Shown: positions 51,469 to 59,323 of the stretch, piece by piece
Numbering within the stretch: position 1 is the stretch's first letter
How the letters are laid out: each line of letters begins with the position of its first letter
From: an uncultured Gemmiger sp.
GTDB taxonomy: Bacteria > Bacillota > Clostridia > Oscillospirales > Ruminococcaceae
NCBI GenBank assembly: GCA_944388145.1
Contig: CALXHQ010000003.1
Span: 178,143-242,142, forward strand
Length of the DNA: 64,000 nt
Direction of reading: 5' to 3'
Made by a program: the position numbers and the translations under genes
The notes under the pieces: generated by a model
Told to the model about the DNA's origin: nothing
Database searches by the model: none
Seen by the model: the letters and a program-made list of their open reading frames with translations, nothing else

Positions 51469-52410
51469 TTACAGCCCCGACCGCCGAATCACGGTGATGA
51501 CCTTGCCCTTAATCTCGCTCGCCTTCACCGGACCGAAGTACCGGCTGTCGCGGGCGCCTTCGCGGTAGTCGCAGAGGATGAAGTATTCGTCCTGCGCCAG
51601 CGTGATCGGATAGGCGGGGCCATCGTCGTATTTGGGGGTGGTGTAGTAGATGTCGTTTTCGAGCACCGTGCTGCCGTTGACCACCAGCGTGGCCTGGTCG
51701 GTGACCTCCACCGTGTCGCCGGGGTTGGCGACGATGCGGCCGACATACTGCTCGCCGTCCTTCTCGAACACCATCACGTCGCCGGTGACCCAGTCATCAG
51801 CCAGGCGATAGTAGAACAGCAGGTCGCCCGCCGAGATGCGGGGTGCCATGTCGTCGTTTTCCATCGGCGTGACGCCGAACAGGAAGCCGAACAGCAGCGC
51901 GATCAGCACCACAATCGCAATCAGCTTGGTGAAGAAGCCCGCAATGTCCTCCGCATCCGCGCACCGGCGGCGTTTGGCCTTGATGACCTCCAACGGGGTG
52001 GGCGGCGCAGTGTCTTTTGCCTTGCCCTTGCGGCCGCGCTTGGGGCTGTCCTCCTTGGCGGGGGTTGCCTTGCGTTCCGTTTGGGCTGCGGGCTTTGCCT
52101 TGCCCTTTGTAGGGGCGGATTCCATATCCGCCCGCAAGGCGTTGCGATTTGCAGACGCGCCCGGGACGATGCGGGCATCGTCCCCTACGGATGTGGGGGA
52201 AGTTGCATCGTCATCGTGGTAACGTGCGGTGGTGCTTGCCGGCTTACCCGCATCTGCGGGCGGTTCCGGCGGGGTAAACGAACGGGTAATGTGCGTTGCC
52301 TTTTTGGCGGGCGGGGCCTGGCTGTCCGCAGCGTGATAAACATACGCCTGCTGGCCGGTTTCGCCCGCGCGGCGGAGCTTGCGGTTGGTGGGCTGCGGGG
52401 TGTCACTCAT
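51469..52410 (-). CDS. sipA: SipA-like catalytically altered signal peptidase (pilus assembly factor)
   Basis: A 313-residue protein of the signal peptidase I fold with a long basic, disordered cytoplasmic N-terminus (residues 1-155), one membrane helix (FTKLIAIVVLIALLFGFLFGV) and a beta-barrel domain. The catalytic Ser of SM.PT is Asp187 (NDDMAPRISAGD) and the catalytic Lys of VKR is Gly224 (YVGRIVANPGD), exactly the Ser-to-Asp and Lys-to-Gly changes reported for streptococcal SipA, which is needed for pilus assembly but does not cleave. It starts at 52410 (AGGGG eight bases upstream), overlapping the small gene before it. An 80-bp palindromic repeat lies in codons 75-101. Confidence 0.85.
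   Translation of the reverse strand: MSDTPQPTNRKLRRAGETGQQAYVYHAADSQAPPAKKATHITRSFTPPEPPADAGKPASTTARYHDDDATSPTSVGDDARIVPGASANRNALRADMESAPTKGKAKPAAQTERKATPAKEDSPKRGRKGKAKDTAPPTPLEVIKAKRRRCADAEDIAGFFTKLIAIVVLIALLFGFLFGVTPMENDDMAPRISAGDLLFYYRLADDWVTGDVMVFEKDGEQYVGRIVANPGDTVEVTDQATLVVNGSTVLENDIYYTTPKYDDGPAYPITLAQDEYFILCDYREGARDSRYFGPVKASEIKGKVITVIRRSGL
52109..52188. repeat. palindromic repeat element inside the sipA-like coding region
   Basis: An 80-base unit bounded by GTAGGGG (52109-52115) and CCCCTAC (52182-52188). It contains two perfect hairpins: GGGCGGAT/ATCCGCCC (52113-52133) and GGGACGATGC/GCATCGTCCC (52163-52184). It is in frame within the disordered N-terminus of the SipA-like protein. 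Reminiscent of intergenic palindromic (RPE/MITE-like) elements. Confidence 0.7.
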
Positions 52411-52627
52411 GGGCATCACCCCTGCGGCCCATCACGCGGGCCAGCGCTTTGTCACGCTCATCGAGCAGCGCCTGGTAATAGGCCGCCTGCTCATCGTAGA
52501 CCTGCTGGTAGGTTTCCTGCAGGGCCTCCAACTTTTTCCAGACGTCCGCCTCATCCACGCCGCCAAAGGTCTTTTTGCGAAATTTCATGGCGGACAGTTG
52601 ATCCGCGATGTCCTGCATCGTCCGCAT
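52403..52627 (-). CDS. small coiled-coil protein in the pilus operon
   Basis: A 74-residue charged protein (residues 15-65 form a coil with WKKLEALQETYQQVYDEQAAYY). It overlaps the tip adhesin stop with ATGA if started at 52636, but GAGGA is better placed for the ATG at 52627. It ends seven bases into the SipA-like start. No counterpart exists in the streptococcal FCT operon as I know it. It has no signal peptide, so it acts in the cytoplasm or at the membrane inner face; function unknown. Confidence 0.6.
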   Translation of the reverse strand: MRTMQDIADQLSAMKFRKKTFGGVDEADVWKKLEALQETYQQVYDEQAAYYQALLDERDKALARVMGRRGDAHE

Positions 52628-52632
52628 AGGCG

Positions 52633-55600
52633 TCATTCCTCACGCCGGCGACGGATGCGGCGGGCCACGATGCCGCCGATCAGCGCCAGCCCGGCCATGC
52701 CGGCCGCCGTGATCATCAGCACATACGGCGTGGTGTGGTTGGATTCCAGCCCGGTGGGCGGGACGGGGTCAAGATGGTTGGTATATGCAATCGTATAGTC
52801 TTTGTCTGTCGTAAATATCACAGTTGCATCTCCCGTTCCATCCGGCTTCGAAGACAAGACGGGGGTAATCTGAGAAGTAGCAGTATAACCATCCGGCGCT
52901 TCGCTCACAGTTGCCTGATAGCCATAAGGCACCTGCAATTTGAGCATTTCTCCACTGCGCAGCGTAAATGTAAATTTAGCGTTGTCACCTGTTGTTGCGC
53001 TCAACATATCGCCCTTTTTGATCGAATCCGTTCCAAGTTGTTTGACTTCAAGAACTTTCAGCGTTTCACCGGTCTCGCCACCATAGTAGGTGCCATCTTT
53101 CATCAGCGTTATGGTGAACTGGAACTCCTTCTCCGTGCTGCCCATGGCACCGGTAACGTTCTTAGTAATGGTCAGGGTCTGTGCCGCCGGTGTATATTTG
53201 TTGGTGAATGCAACTTTATTCCGAGTGGCGTCTTTCGCCAGTGTAATCTCACCAACAGCCTCATTACCGCTCTTGCCAGGATTTACAGTCGTTGCTACAG
53301 TGTAGCCCTCCAGTGTACTGGTTTCCTCAATGGTATACGTACCGCCGATATACAGGTCAGATACTGTAACCGAATACGTACCATTGTGATTGGTAAGCGT
53401 TTGATCCTTTGCGACCTCTTCGCCACTGGAATCCTTGACCGTGAACTTGGTATTGGTCAGCAGATCAAGACTCTCTACTTCCTTCGCTGTCAGCGCCGTT
53501 CCGTTTTCATCCTGGAAAACCTTGGTGATGGTCAGGCTGGTCTTATCCACCTGGATGACAGGCTTGTTATACTCAATCGGAATATTTACTTGCTCTGCGG
53601 AATTGTAGGTCAGTGTAGCTCTGCTGTTGGAGAAGAAACCGAACTTACCTTCGGAGATATAGTCTTCGTTGTCCACCACATCAGGGGCATCCGTATCAGC
53701 CTCACCCGTATTCGGATACTGGTTGTGATCACGATAGTAGTCGTAAGCAGCATCCGTGGGCTCGATCTGGGTAGTGATGGAGTAGGTCCAGCCATTTTCC
53801 AGCTTATAACCATCGTCAAAATCGAGACTAAAGCTGGCGGGCGTTGCTTCTGCGCCTGTCTCCGGGTTTGCCGGTGTTGCAGGAGTATACGTTATAGTAA
53901 AGTTGACGGTCTTTCGGTCAGCGCCTGTGCCATACGAGAAAGAGCCCTTTGCGAGACCTTTTTGCGCATCCTCTATACTGAATCTGTTCCTGTTTGTAAA
54001 ATCAACAGGCGTATTTCCACTATCGATGGTAAGCGTAAATGTTGCATCTTCCGTCAGCTGGGCATACTCGCTGAGCGTATCGGTGATGGTGACGTTAGAG
54101 ACATCGGCGGACAAAATTTCGGCTGCAAGACCCCTGAAAATTTCAGCCAATTGTTCGCTGTTTGAACTGCTGTATGCGTTCTTATTTTCGCCAGGAATAT
54201 TTTTGGCAGAGTCAATTAGAGAAGTAAGAGTGTCCAATCCCACTTCATCGCTAACGCCAATCGCATATAGACGATCAGCATTCAAGTCGCTAATTTCCGT
54301 TTTGGCAGCGAATAAGCCATTGCCAGGACGATTCGGTTCACCATCCGAAATGAAAATCACCACCTGAATGGCATCATCACGGGTCCCCTGTTGCAAAACA
54401 GTCTTCGCTTCCCGAATACCCGCCTGGTAGTTTGTTCCATGGGCATGATCTGTTGTCGAGATGGCAGTAAGATTCAAAGGCTCGCTCGTCCAAGTCTGAT
54501 AAGTATATGTGTTATCCACATTCCACCTGCCATCTTTGTAATCTTCTGAACTGAAGATTACCATCGCGTGCTGCACATCAATCCCATCTGTACCCAATGC
54601 GGTTTCCAGAACCGTAATAGCATTTTTGGCCGCAGTCAACCTACGCGTTCGATCCGAGTCGCTTACAGGATCATCCATACTGGTAGAGTTATCCAACACA
54701 TACAGGATGTCTATTTTTTGGGCCTCCCCTTGGGTCGTGTCGACCGCACCCGTAACATCCAGCGTCAGGTCATAAGTGCCATCCTCATTCCGCTCAACAT
54801 ACTTGCGATGTTCCGGTGTAACAGGTTCCAACGGATAGTTATTTGTGACCGTCACCGAACGGGTGCCTGCGCCAAACATTTCGCTGACTGCAACGCCCTG
54901 AACCGGTGTTGCTGCCGTACCGTTAAAGGATACAGAAACTCCCTCATCAACCTCTATTTCTTTAATTTGATATGCGAGATTACTTGGAACATTATAAATA
55001 TAAGTGGGAGTCCCCGGTGTAACCGTAAAGGCGGCATTCGATGCAGATAATGTCTTCGCGGTTTCTTCACTTGTACCAGCTTTGATTTCTTCACCCGGTT
55101 CAGTCGTTGGCCAGCTTTCCGGCACAAACTGCATGGTGTACGCTTCGGGCGCATTCTCCGGCACATCGCCGGTCACGCGCTTGTTCACTGCCACCGCGTT
55201 CTTGGGGATCGTTGGCATATTGAACTTCAGCTGGCAGTTAGAGCCGCCGCCACCACGCTCAAGGTAGAAGAATTTCAACGTATGCGTCTGATATGCTGCG
55301 CCGTCCCATTCATCGACCATATTGGTGAGGTTGCCAACAACATTGCCACTGCGAGTCACTTGACCTGTGGCGAAATTGATGGTGCCGCTGATCGGGTCAT
55401 GGATGCCGCCCAGGTCCAAAACGAGACAATCATCAATAAAGACCCAAACGTCATCATCGCCGGTGAACTCAAAGGTCATGGGGGAACCGTCTTCCAAGGT
55501 GCCGCCTTCCGGCATCAGGAAATCAAATTCCACCGTCATGCCGAAGTGGTAATTGGTGTCTTCAGCAATACCGTCACTGCTTTTCCAACTGCCGGGACCG

Positions 55601-56760
55601 TAAAAGCCTCTTTCCCATGTCGACTTTCTGTCCATGGTGTTGAACGGAAGGAACTGGGGCACAGAATTATCACCGGTGTTGGCCACATCTCTGTACAACC
55701 AGAAGTCATTTGACTCATCCAATGCCAGGGTGGCAAAGTTTTCGCTGCTGTCGAAGTAATAATAGCCTTCGCTGTCGATCTGGAACAGATTGTTTGCGTT
55801 CAAATGATTGTGTTTGCCGGAAACTTCCTCGTTTGTGGTAAAGAGATAGTCGAGCGATTGCCCTGTGCTCAGTACCGGGTAACCATCTTGCAAACGGTCT
55901 TGCACAATACCTGTCATTGTGCCATTTGTGCCTTTATGATATTTGTTAATATCATCCCAGTGGTAGTCAGACTCTTCACCCGGATCCTCACTGAACCTGA
56001 AGGGGCGCTGCGAGCCATTGTCCTGATTGATCAGATCTGTATCATAATCAAAAACATGGATGGTGATATCCTCAGAGGTATCTTCGCCGCGAATCAAATT
56101 ATATGTATAGGTAGCTTTCTGAGGATTATAATAGTTGTTTCCCCTGTTGTATTGGTTGGAATCCGTCCCGGTTTCCCCGCTCACAGCAAATGTACTGATG
56201 CCATCATCAGATGCCTGCGGGGCCACCGGCGCGCGGTTGGGCTGGCTGGGGACGGGCTCCGGGCTGGCACTGGGCTGCTCGACCGCGGGGTCGTTTTCTT
56301 CCTCTGTGCCGGTGCTGCTCTCGTCCCCGGTCACATCGCTGCTCGCGGCGTCCGGATCGTCCGCATCGCTGTCACTGCTGTCGCTGCTTGCGCTGCTGGA
56401 CGAGGACGTGCTGTCCGAAGCCGCGGTGCTGTCAGACGAAGCGGCGCTCTCGTCCCCCTCGCCGGAGGTTGCGTCAGACACAGCGCCGGAGGTTGCGTCA
56501 GACGCGGCATCGGACGCGGCAGAGCTGCTGCCGCTGCTCGTGCTGTCCGAGGACGCGGAAGTGCTGTCGGTGCTGTCGCCGGGCGCACTGGTACTGTCCG
56601 CGCCGCTCTCGTCGCCGGACTGTTCATTGTCCAAGTTCAGCGTCTGGGACGCCGGTTCCGGCGCGCCGCTGGTGGCGTTGGTCTCCGTCGCCCACACCGT
56701 GCTGACCATACTGCAGGCCATGCACAGCACCAGCAATGCACTGAGTACACGTTTTTTCAT
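52633..56760 (-). CDS. pilus tip adhesin with VWA and fibro-slime domains
   Basis: A 1375-residue surface protein. Signal peptide (LSALLVLCMACSMVSTVWA); a Ser/Asp-rich linker (residues 45-155); a fibro-slime/PA14-like domain (about 220-520) with FTGDDDVWVFIDDCLVLDLGG near 430; a linker; a von Willebrand A domain (about 680-890) with the MIDAS DNSTSMDD near 688 and later SDGE; then Cna-B/SpaA-like stalk domains (about 1080-1330) with LTITKVFQDENG and ITKNVTGAMG. It ends in VPPTGLESNH, hydrophobic helix, RRIRRRREE. VWA tip adhesins bind host or matrix ligands and cap sortase pili; first gene of the operon. AGAGGAG precedes the ATG. Confidence 0.9.
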   Translation of the reverse strand: MKKRVLSALLVLCMACSMVSTVWATETNATSGAPEPASQTLNLDNEQSGDESGADSTSAPGDSTDSTSASSDSTSSGSSSAASDAASDATSGAVSDATSGEGDESAASSDSTAASDSTSSSSSASSDSSDSDADDPDAASSDVTGDESSTGTEEENDPAVEQPSASPEPVPSQPNRAPVAPQASDDGISTFAVSGETGTDSNQYNRGNNYYNPQKATYTYNLIRGEDTSEDITIHVFDYDTDLINQDNGSQRPFRFSEDPGEESDYHWDDINKYHKGTNGTMTGIVQDRLQDGYPVLSTGQSLDYLFTTNEEVSGKHNHLNANNLFQIDSEGYYYFDSSENFATLALDESNDFWLYRDVANTGDNSVPQFLPFNTMDRKSTWERGFYGPGSWKSSDGIAEDTNYHFGMTVEFDFLMPEGGTLEDGSPMTFEFTGDDDVWVFIDDCLVLDLGGIHDPISGTINFATGQVTRSGNVVGNLTNMVDEWDGAAYQTHTLKFFYLERGGGGSNCQLKFNMPTIPKNAVAVNKRVTGDVPENAPEAYTMQFVPESWPTTEPGEEIKAGTSEETAKTLSASNAAFTVTPGTPTYIYNVPSNLAYQIKEIEVDEGVSVSFNGTAATPVQGVAVSEMFGAGTRSVTVTNNYPLEPVTPEHRKYVERNEDGTYDLTLDVTGAVDTTQGEAQKIDILYVLDNSTSMDDPVSDSDRTRRLTAAKNAITVLETALGTDGIDVQHAMVIFSSEDYKDGRWNVDNTYTYQTWTSEPLNLTAISTTDHAHGTNYQAGIREAKTVLQQGTRDDAIQVVIFISDGEPNRPGNGLFAAKTEISDLNADRLYAIGVSDEVGLDTLTSLIDSAKNIPGENKNAYSSSNSEQLAEIFRGLAAEILSADVSNVTITDTLSEYAQLTEDATFTLTIDSGNTPVDFTNRNRFSIEDAQKGLAKGSFSYGTGADRKTVNFTITYTPATPANPETGAEATPASFSLDFDDGYKLENGWTYSITTQIEPTDAAYDYYRDHNQYPNTGEADTDAPDVVDNEDYISEGKFGFFSNSRATLTYNSAEQVNIPIEYNKPVIQVDKTSLTITKVFQDENGTALTAKEVESLDLLTNTKFTVKDSSGEEVAKDQTLTNHNGTYSVTVSDLYIGGTYTIEETSTLEGYTVATTVNPGKSGNEAVGEITLAKDATRNKVAFTNKYTPAAQTLTITKNVTGAMGSTEKEFQFTITLMKDGTYYGGETGETLKVLEVKQLGTDSIKKGDMLSATTGDNAKFTFTLRSGEMLKLQVPYGYQATVSEAPDGYTATSQITPVLSSKPDGTGDATVIFTTDKDYTIAYTNHLDPVPPTGLESNHTTPYVLMITAAGMAGLALIGGIVARRIRRRREE

Positions 56761-56868
56761 ATTCGTTCAACTCCTCTTTTCCGGGTGGTTGGCCCGGACT
56801 TTTGGGACCGGGTTCGGTTTTCTATTTGCAGCGTCCGCGGACGCCGTGGGGTCGTCATGGTGTGCTGC

Positions 56869-57696
56869 TCAGGCCGTTTGGCTTTGGCCTGCGGTTGGGT
56901 CCGCCGGCCAGCCGATGGCCTCCTGCTCCATTTCCAGCATCTGGTCGTACATCTGCTGGCGCAGGACTGCAAGCTGGTCCTCCACCAGCTGCTGCGTGGC
57001 CTTGTACAGGTTGCGCAGGCTGCGCGGGTTGCCTTTTTCCTCCGGCACGCCAGCGGCCTGGCAGACCTCCTGCAGCTGGCGGAAGATGTTGGACCGGTTC
57101 CACGTCTGGCCTGTCCGCGTGATGAACACCGGACCGCGGTAGATGCCGTTTTGGGCCATGTAGGCCAGCAGTTCCTGCTGCAAAGCGGGCGGGCAGCGGA
57201 ACCGGAAGGTTCCGTCTCGGTAGTTCAGCGTACCGCTGCCCTGCTTGACCAGCTCCGCCGTGACCTGGTTCAGGCACTGGATCGGCACGCCCGTGGTGGC
57301 AAACAGCTTGATCAGCAGATAGATCCGGTGCTTGCCCAGGCTGCGCGCCGCGCGGAGAAGCTTTAAGTACTCGGTGCGGGTCAGGGTCGGCGACCGCTCC
57401 TGCTCCGCCTTGATCCTGGTGTGCCCCCGCAGCAGGTCGTACCGGCCGCACCACTTGAAATAGTTGTTGGCGGCCGCCAGGTGGACGTTGACCGCGCTGC
57501 GCGTGTACACCTGTTCCAGCGACTGCTCCCATTCGGCCATTGTCTTTGGCGTGGGGGCTCCGTGCTGCACCGTGAACGCCAGCAGGTCATGCAGGCAGTT
57601 GGTGTAGTAGCGCCGGGTGTCCGGGTTCCAGCCTTTGTTCTCCGTCGCCGCAAGGTAATCCGAGATGGAATAGCCTTGCAAAACTTCATCGTTCAT
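56869..57696 (-). CDS. degenerate tyrosine recombinase, upstream of the pilus operon
   Basis: A 275-residue protein with SAM-like core-binding and catalytic folds of tyrosine recombinases (SISDYLAATENKGWNPDTRRYYTNCL; YLKLLRAARSLGKHRIYLLIKLFATTGV). The first catalytic Arg is lost (TGVPIQCLNQ where TGxRxxEL is expected), the HxLRH box reads RSLRN, and no terminal Tyr motif is visible, so it should not cut DNA. It may act as a DNA-binding regulator. Start at 57696 or GTG at 57702. Only 109 bases separate it from the tip adhesin gene, without a clear promoter between, so co-transcription is possible; a perfect 14-bp palindrome lies at 56831-56844. Confidence 0.75.
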   Translation of the reverse strand: MNDEVLQGYSISDYLAATENKGWNPDTRRYYTNCLHDLLAFTVQHGAPTPKTMAEWEQSLEQVYTRSAVNVHLAAANNYFKWCGRYDLLRGHTRIKAEQERSPTLTRTEYLKLLRAARSLGKHRIYLLIKLFATTGVPIQCLNQVTAELVKQGSGTLNYRDGTFRFRCPPALQQELLAYMAQNGIYRGPVFITRTGQTWNRSNIFRQLQEVCQAAGVPEEKGNPRSLRNLYKATQQLVEDQLAVLRQQMYDQMLEMEQEAIGWPADPTAGQSQTA

Positions 57697-58068
57697 GCGC
57701 ACAGCAGGCCCCCTTTCCCGCAGCGGTATCGGCGCAGGCAACAGAAGCGCAGTTCTGTTTCCATAATCAACCCAGGTTAATAAGCCGTCGGCAGGCGGCA
57801 ACGTATCTGCGTCCAATTTTGGCTTTTCGCAGCAAAAAAAGGCGCAAAGGAACAGCCGGGCAAACAAGAGCGGCCGTTGCCCGGCAGGTTTGCTGCGCCT
57901 GTTTTTAGCAAATTCAACAAAGATACACGTTCTCACTTGTTTTTTGGACGTTCAAGTGATAAGATAATTGCATATCTGAGGGGCAAAGTGTCCGAACGGC
58001 GCGGCGTTCAAAGCCGATTTGCCCAGGGATAAGGATATGTAAGGAACAGAACTGCGCTTTCGTCAAAT
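57697..58068. other. spacer between the two recombinase genes
   Basis: This 372-base spacer holds a strong bidirectional hairpin terminator (57834-57906) and a TCACTTG/CAAGTGA inverted repeat (57932-57959). No gene supported. Confidence 0.6.
57834..57906. terminator. bidirectional terminator between recombinase genes
   Basis: Outer stem AGGCGCA/TGCGCCT and inner stem GCCGGGCAA/TTGCCCGGC, flanked by A-run on one side and TTTTT on the other. Confidence 0.75.
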
Positions 58069-58905
58069 TCACAATAGCAGGTGCATTTTATTGAGCAGGC
58101 GCTGGTGTTCCGCGCCCGATTCCATGATATAAATTCTTGTCGTCTCGATGCTGGAGTGGCCAAGCAGGTCCGCCAGCTTCGAGATATTTTTTTCGAGATC
58201 GTAGAACGTCCGGGCAAACAGGTGGCGCAGGTTGTGGGGGAACACCTTCTTCCACGCCACGTTGGCGCGGCTGCACAGGGCTTTGAGCAGCTTCCAGACC
58301 GTGACCCGGCAGAGGGGCTTGCCCTGCCGGGAGAGAAAGACCGGGCCGGTGTGGATATGATGTTTTTGGCACCAGCGGGTCAGCCGGTGGCAGAGCTCAG
58401 CGGGCAGCAAGATCTCGCGGCACTTGCCCTTGCAGCGGATGCTGGCTTTGTGCCGACGGACGGCCTCCGCCGTGATGAACTGCAATTCCGACACCCGGAT
58501 GCCGGTCGAGCAGATCGTCTCGAGCAGCAGCTGGGTGCGCTTGTTGCCGGTGGCGCGGGCGGCATCGAGCAGCCGGAAATACTCGGCGCGGGAAAGTTCC
58601 CGGCCCGGATCGGCAAAGATTTTACGTTGCCGCTTTAAGGGTTTTGCCTTGCCCGCCGGGTTGTCGATGGACTCCTGGTAGTCGTTGACGGCAGCCAGCA
58701 GCGCGTTGACGGTGGAAGGGGTGTAGCCCTTCGCTGTCAGGCTGTCCCGCCAGGCGGCGACGGTTTCGCGGTCAGGGCGCTTGCCCGCGCCGGTGTCGGA
58801 GAAAAAGCGCGCCAGGGCCTTGGTATATTTTTGGATGGTGGCGGGGCTGTACTCACGGTGGGTGAGCCAGTGCTCGAAGGTCTGGATGATCGTTGAAAGT
58901 TTCAT
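58069..58905 (-). CDS. tyrosine recombinase/integrase (active-site intact)
   Basis: A 278-residue recombinase with SAM-like N-terminal domain (LTHREYSPATIQKYTKALARFF) and complete catalytic set: Arg in STGIRVSEL, HNLRHLFAR, and LGHSSIETTRIYI with the nucleophilic Tyr. XerC-like size. Partner of the degenerate recombinase downstream; possible site-specific switch for pilus expression or a second integrase. Start at 58905 follows AAAGGAG. Confidence 0.88.
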   Translation of the reverse strand: MKLSTIIQTFEHWLTHREYSPATIQKYTKALARFFSDTGAGKRPDRETVAAWRDSLTAKGYTPSTVNALLAAVNDYQESIDNPAGKAKPLKRQRKIFADPGRELSRAEYFRLLDAARATGNKRTQLLLETICSTGIRVSELQFITAEAVRRHKASIRCKGKCREILLPAELCHRLTRWCQKHHIHTGPVFLSRQGKPLCRVTVWKLLKALCSRANVAWKKVFPHNLRHLFARTFYDLEKNISKLADLLGHSSIETTRIYIMESGAEHQRLLNKMHLLL

Positions 58906-59323
58906 GGGCGGCTCCTTTGCAAAATGGATTTCCTTTTTATTATGCCGCATTTTCGTCCCCGCCCGCGTTGCACAAAAAACAGCGGTCCGAACGAGTGTTC
59001 AGGCCGCTGGCTGCGGATTTTCAGAGGTTCCGAGACCCTTATGAGATTCCTATATAAATGGTGTAGGGTTGGAGAGCGCCCGGGCCAATGTCCGCCGGTG
59101 CACCCGGGTACATTTTGATTTGGGGAGAATTGGCAAGCGATGCCCCTGGATAGCCATTCGGCTTCCGGCGCTGCTTGTTGGGGGTATCCCCCAATCCCCC
59201 GTTGAACACAGAATTTCATTCTGTGGCTGCGCGTTCATCTCCGGCCTAAGAGCCGCCTTCGGCGGTTGGCCTCCGAAACGCTTTCTGCGGAGAGTGTGGC
59301 GAACGCTTTTGACCGCGACCGGC
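58906..59323. other. spacer between recombinase and relaxase genes
   Basis: 418 bases with hairpins only: TTGGGGG-TAT-CCCCCAA (59178-59194), CACAGAAT-TTC-ATTCTGTG (59207-59225) and AGCCGCC/GGCGGTT. No coding gene is supported. Confidence 0.5.

Noticed and set aside
56761-56868. Invertible promoter between the dead recombinase and the tip gene
   Set aside because: I looked for paired inverted arms around a promoter and found only a 14-bp palindrome (56831-56844) with no promoter, so an invertible promoter is not shown here.
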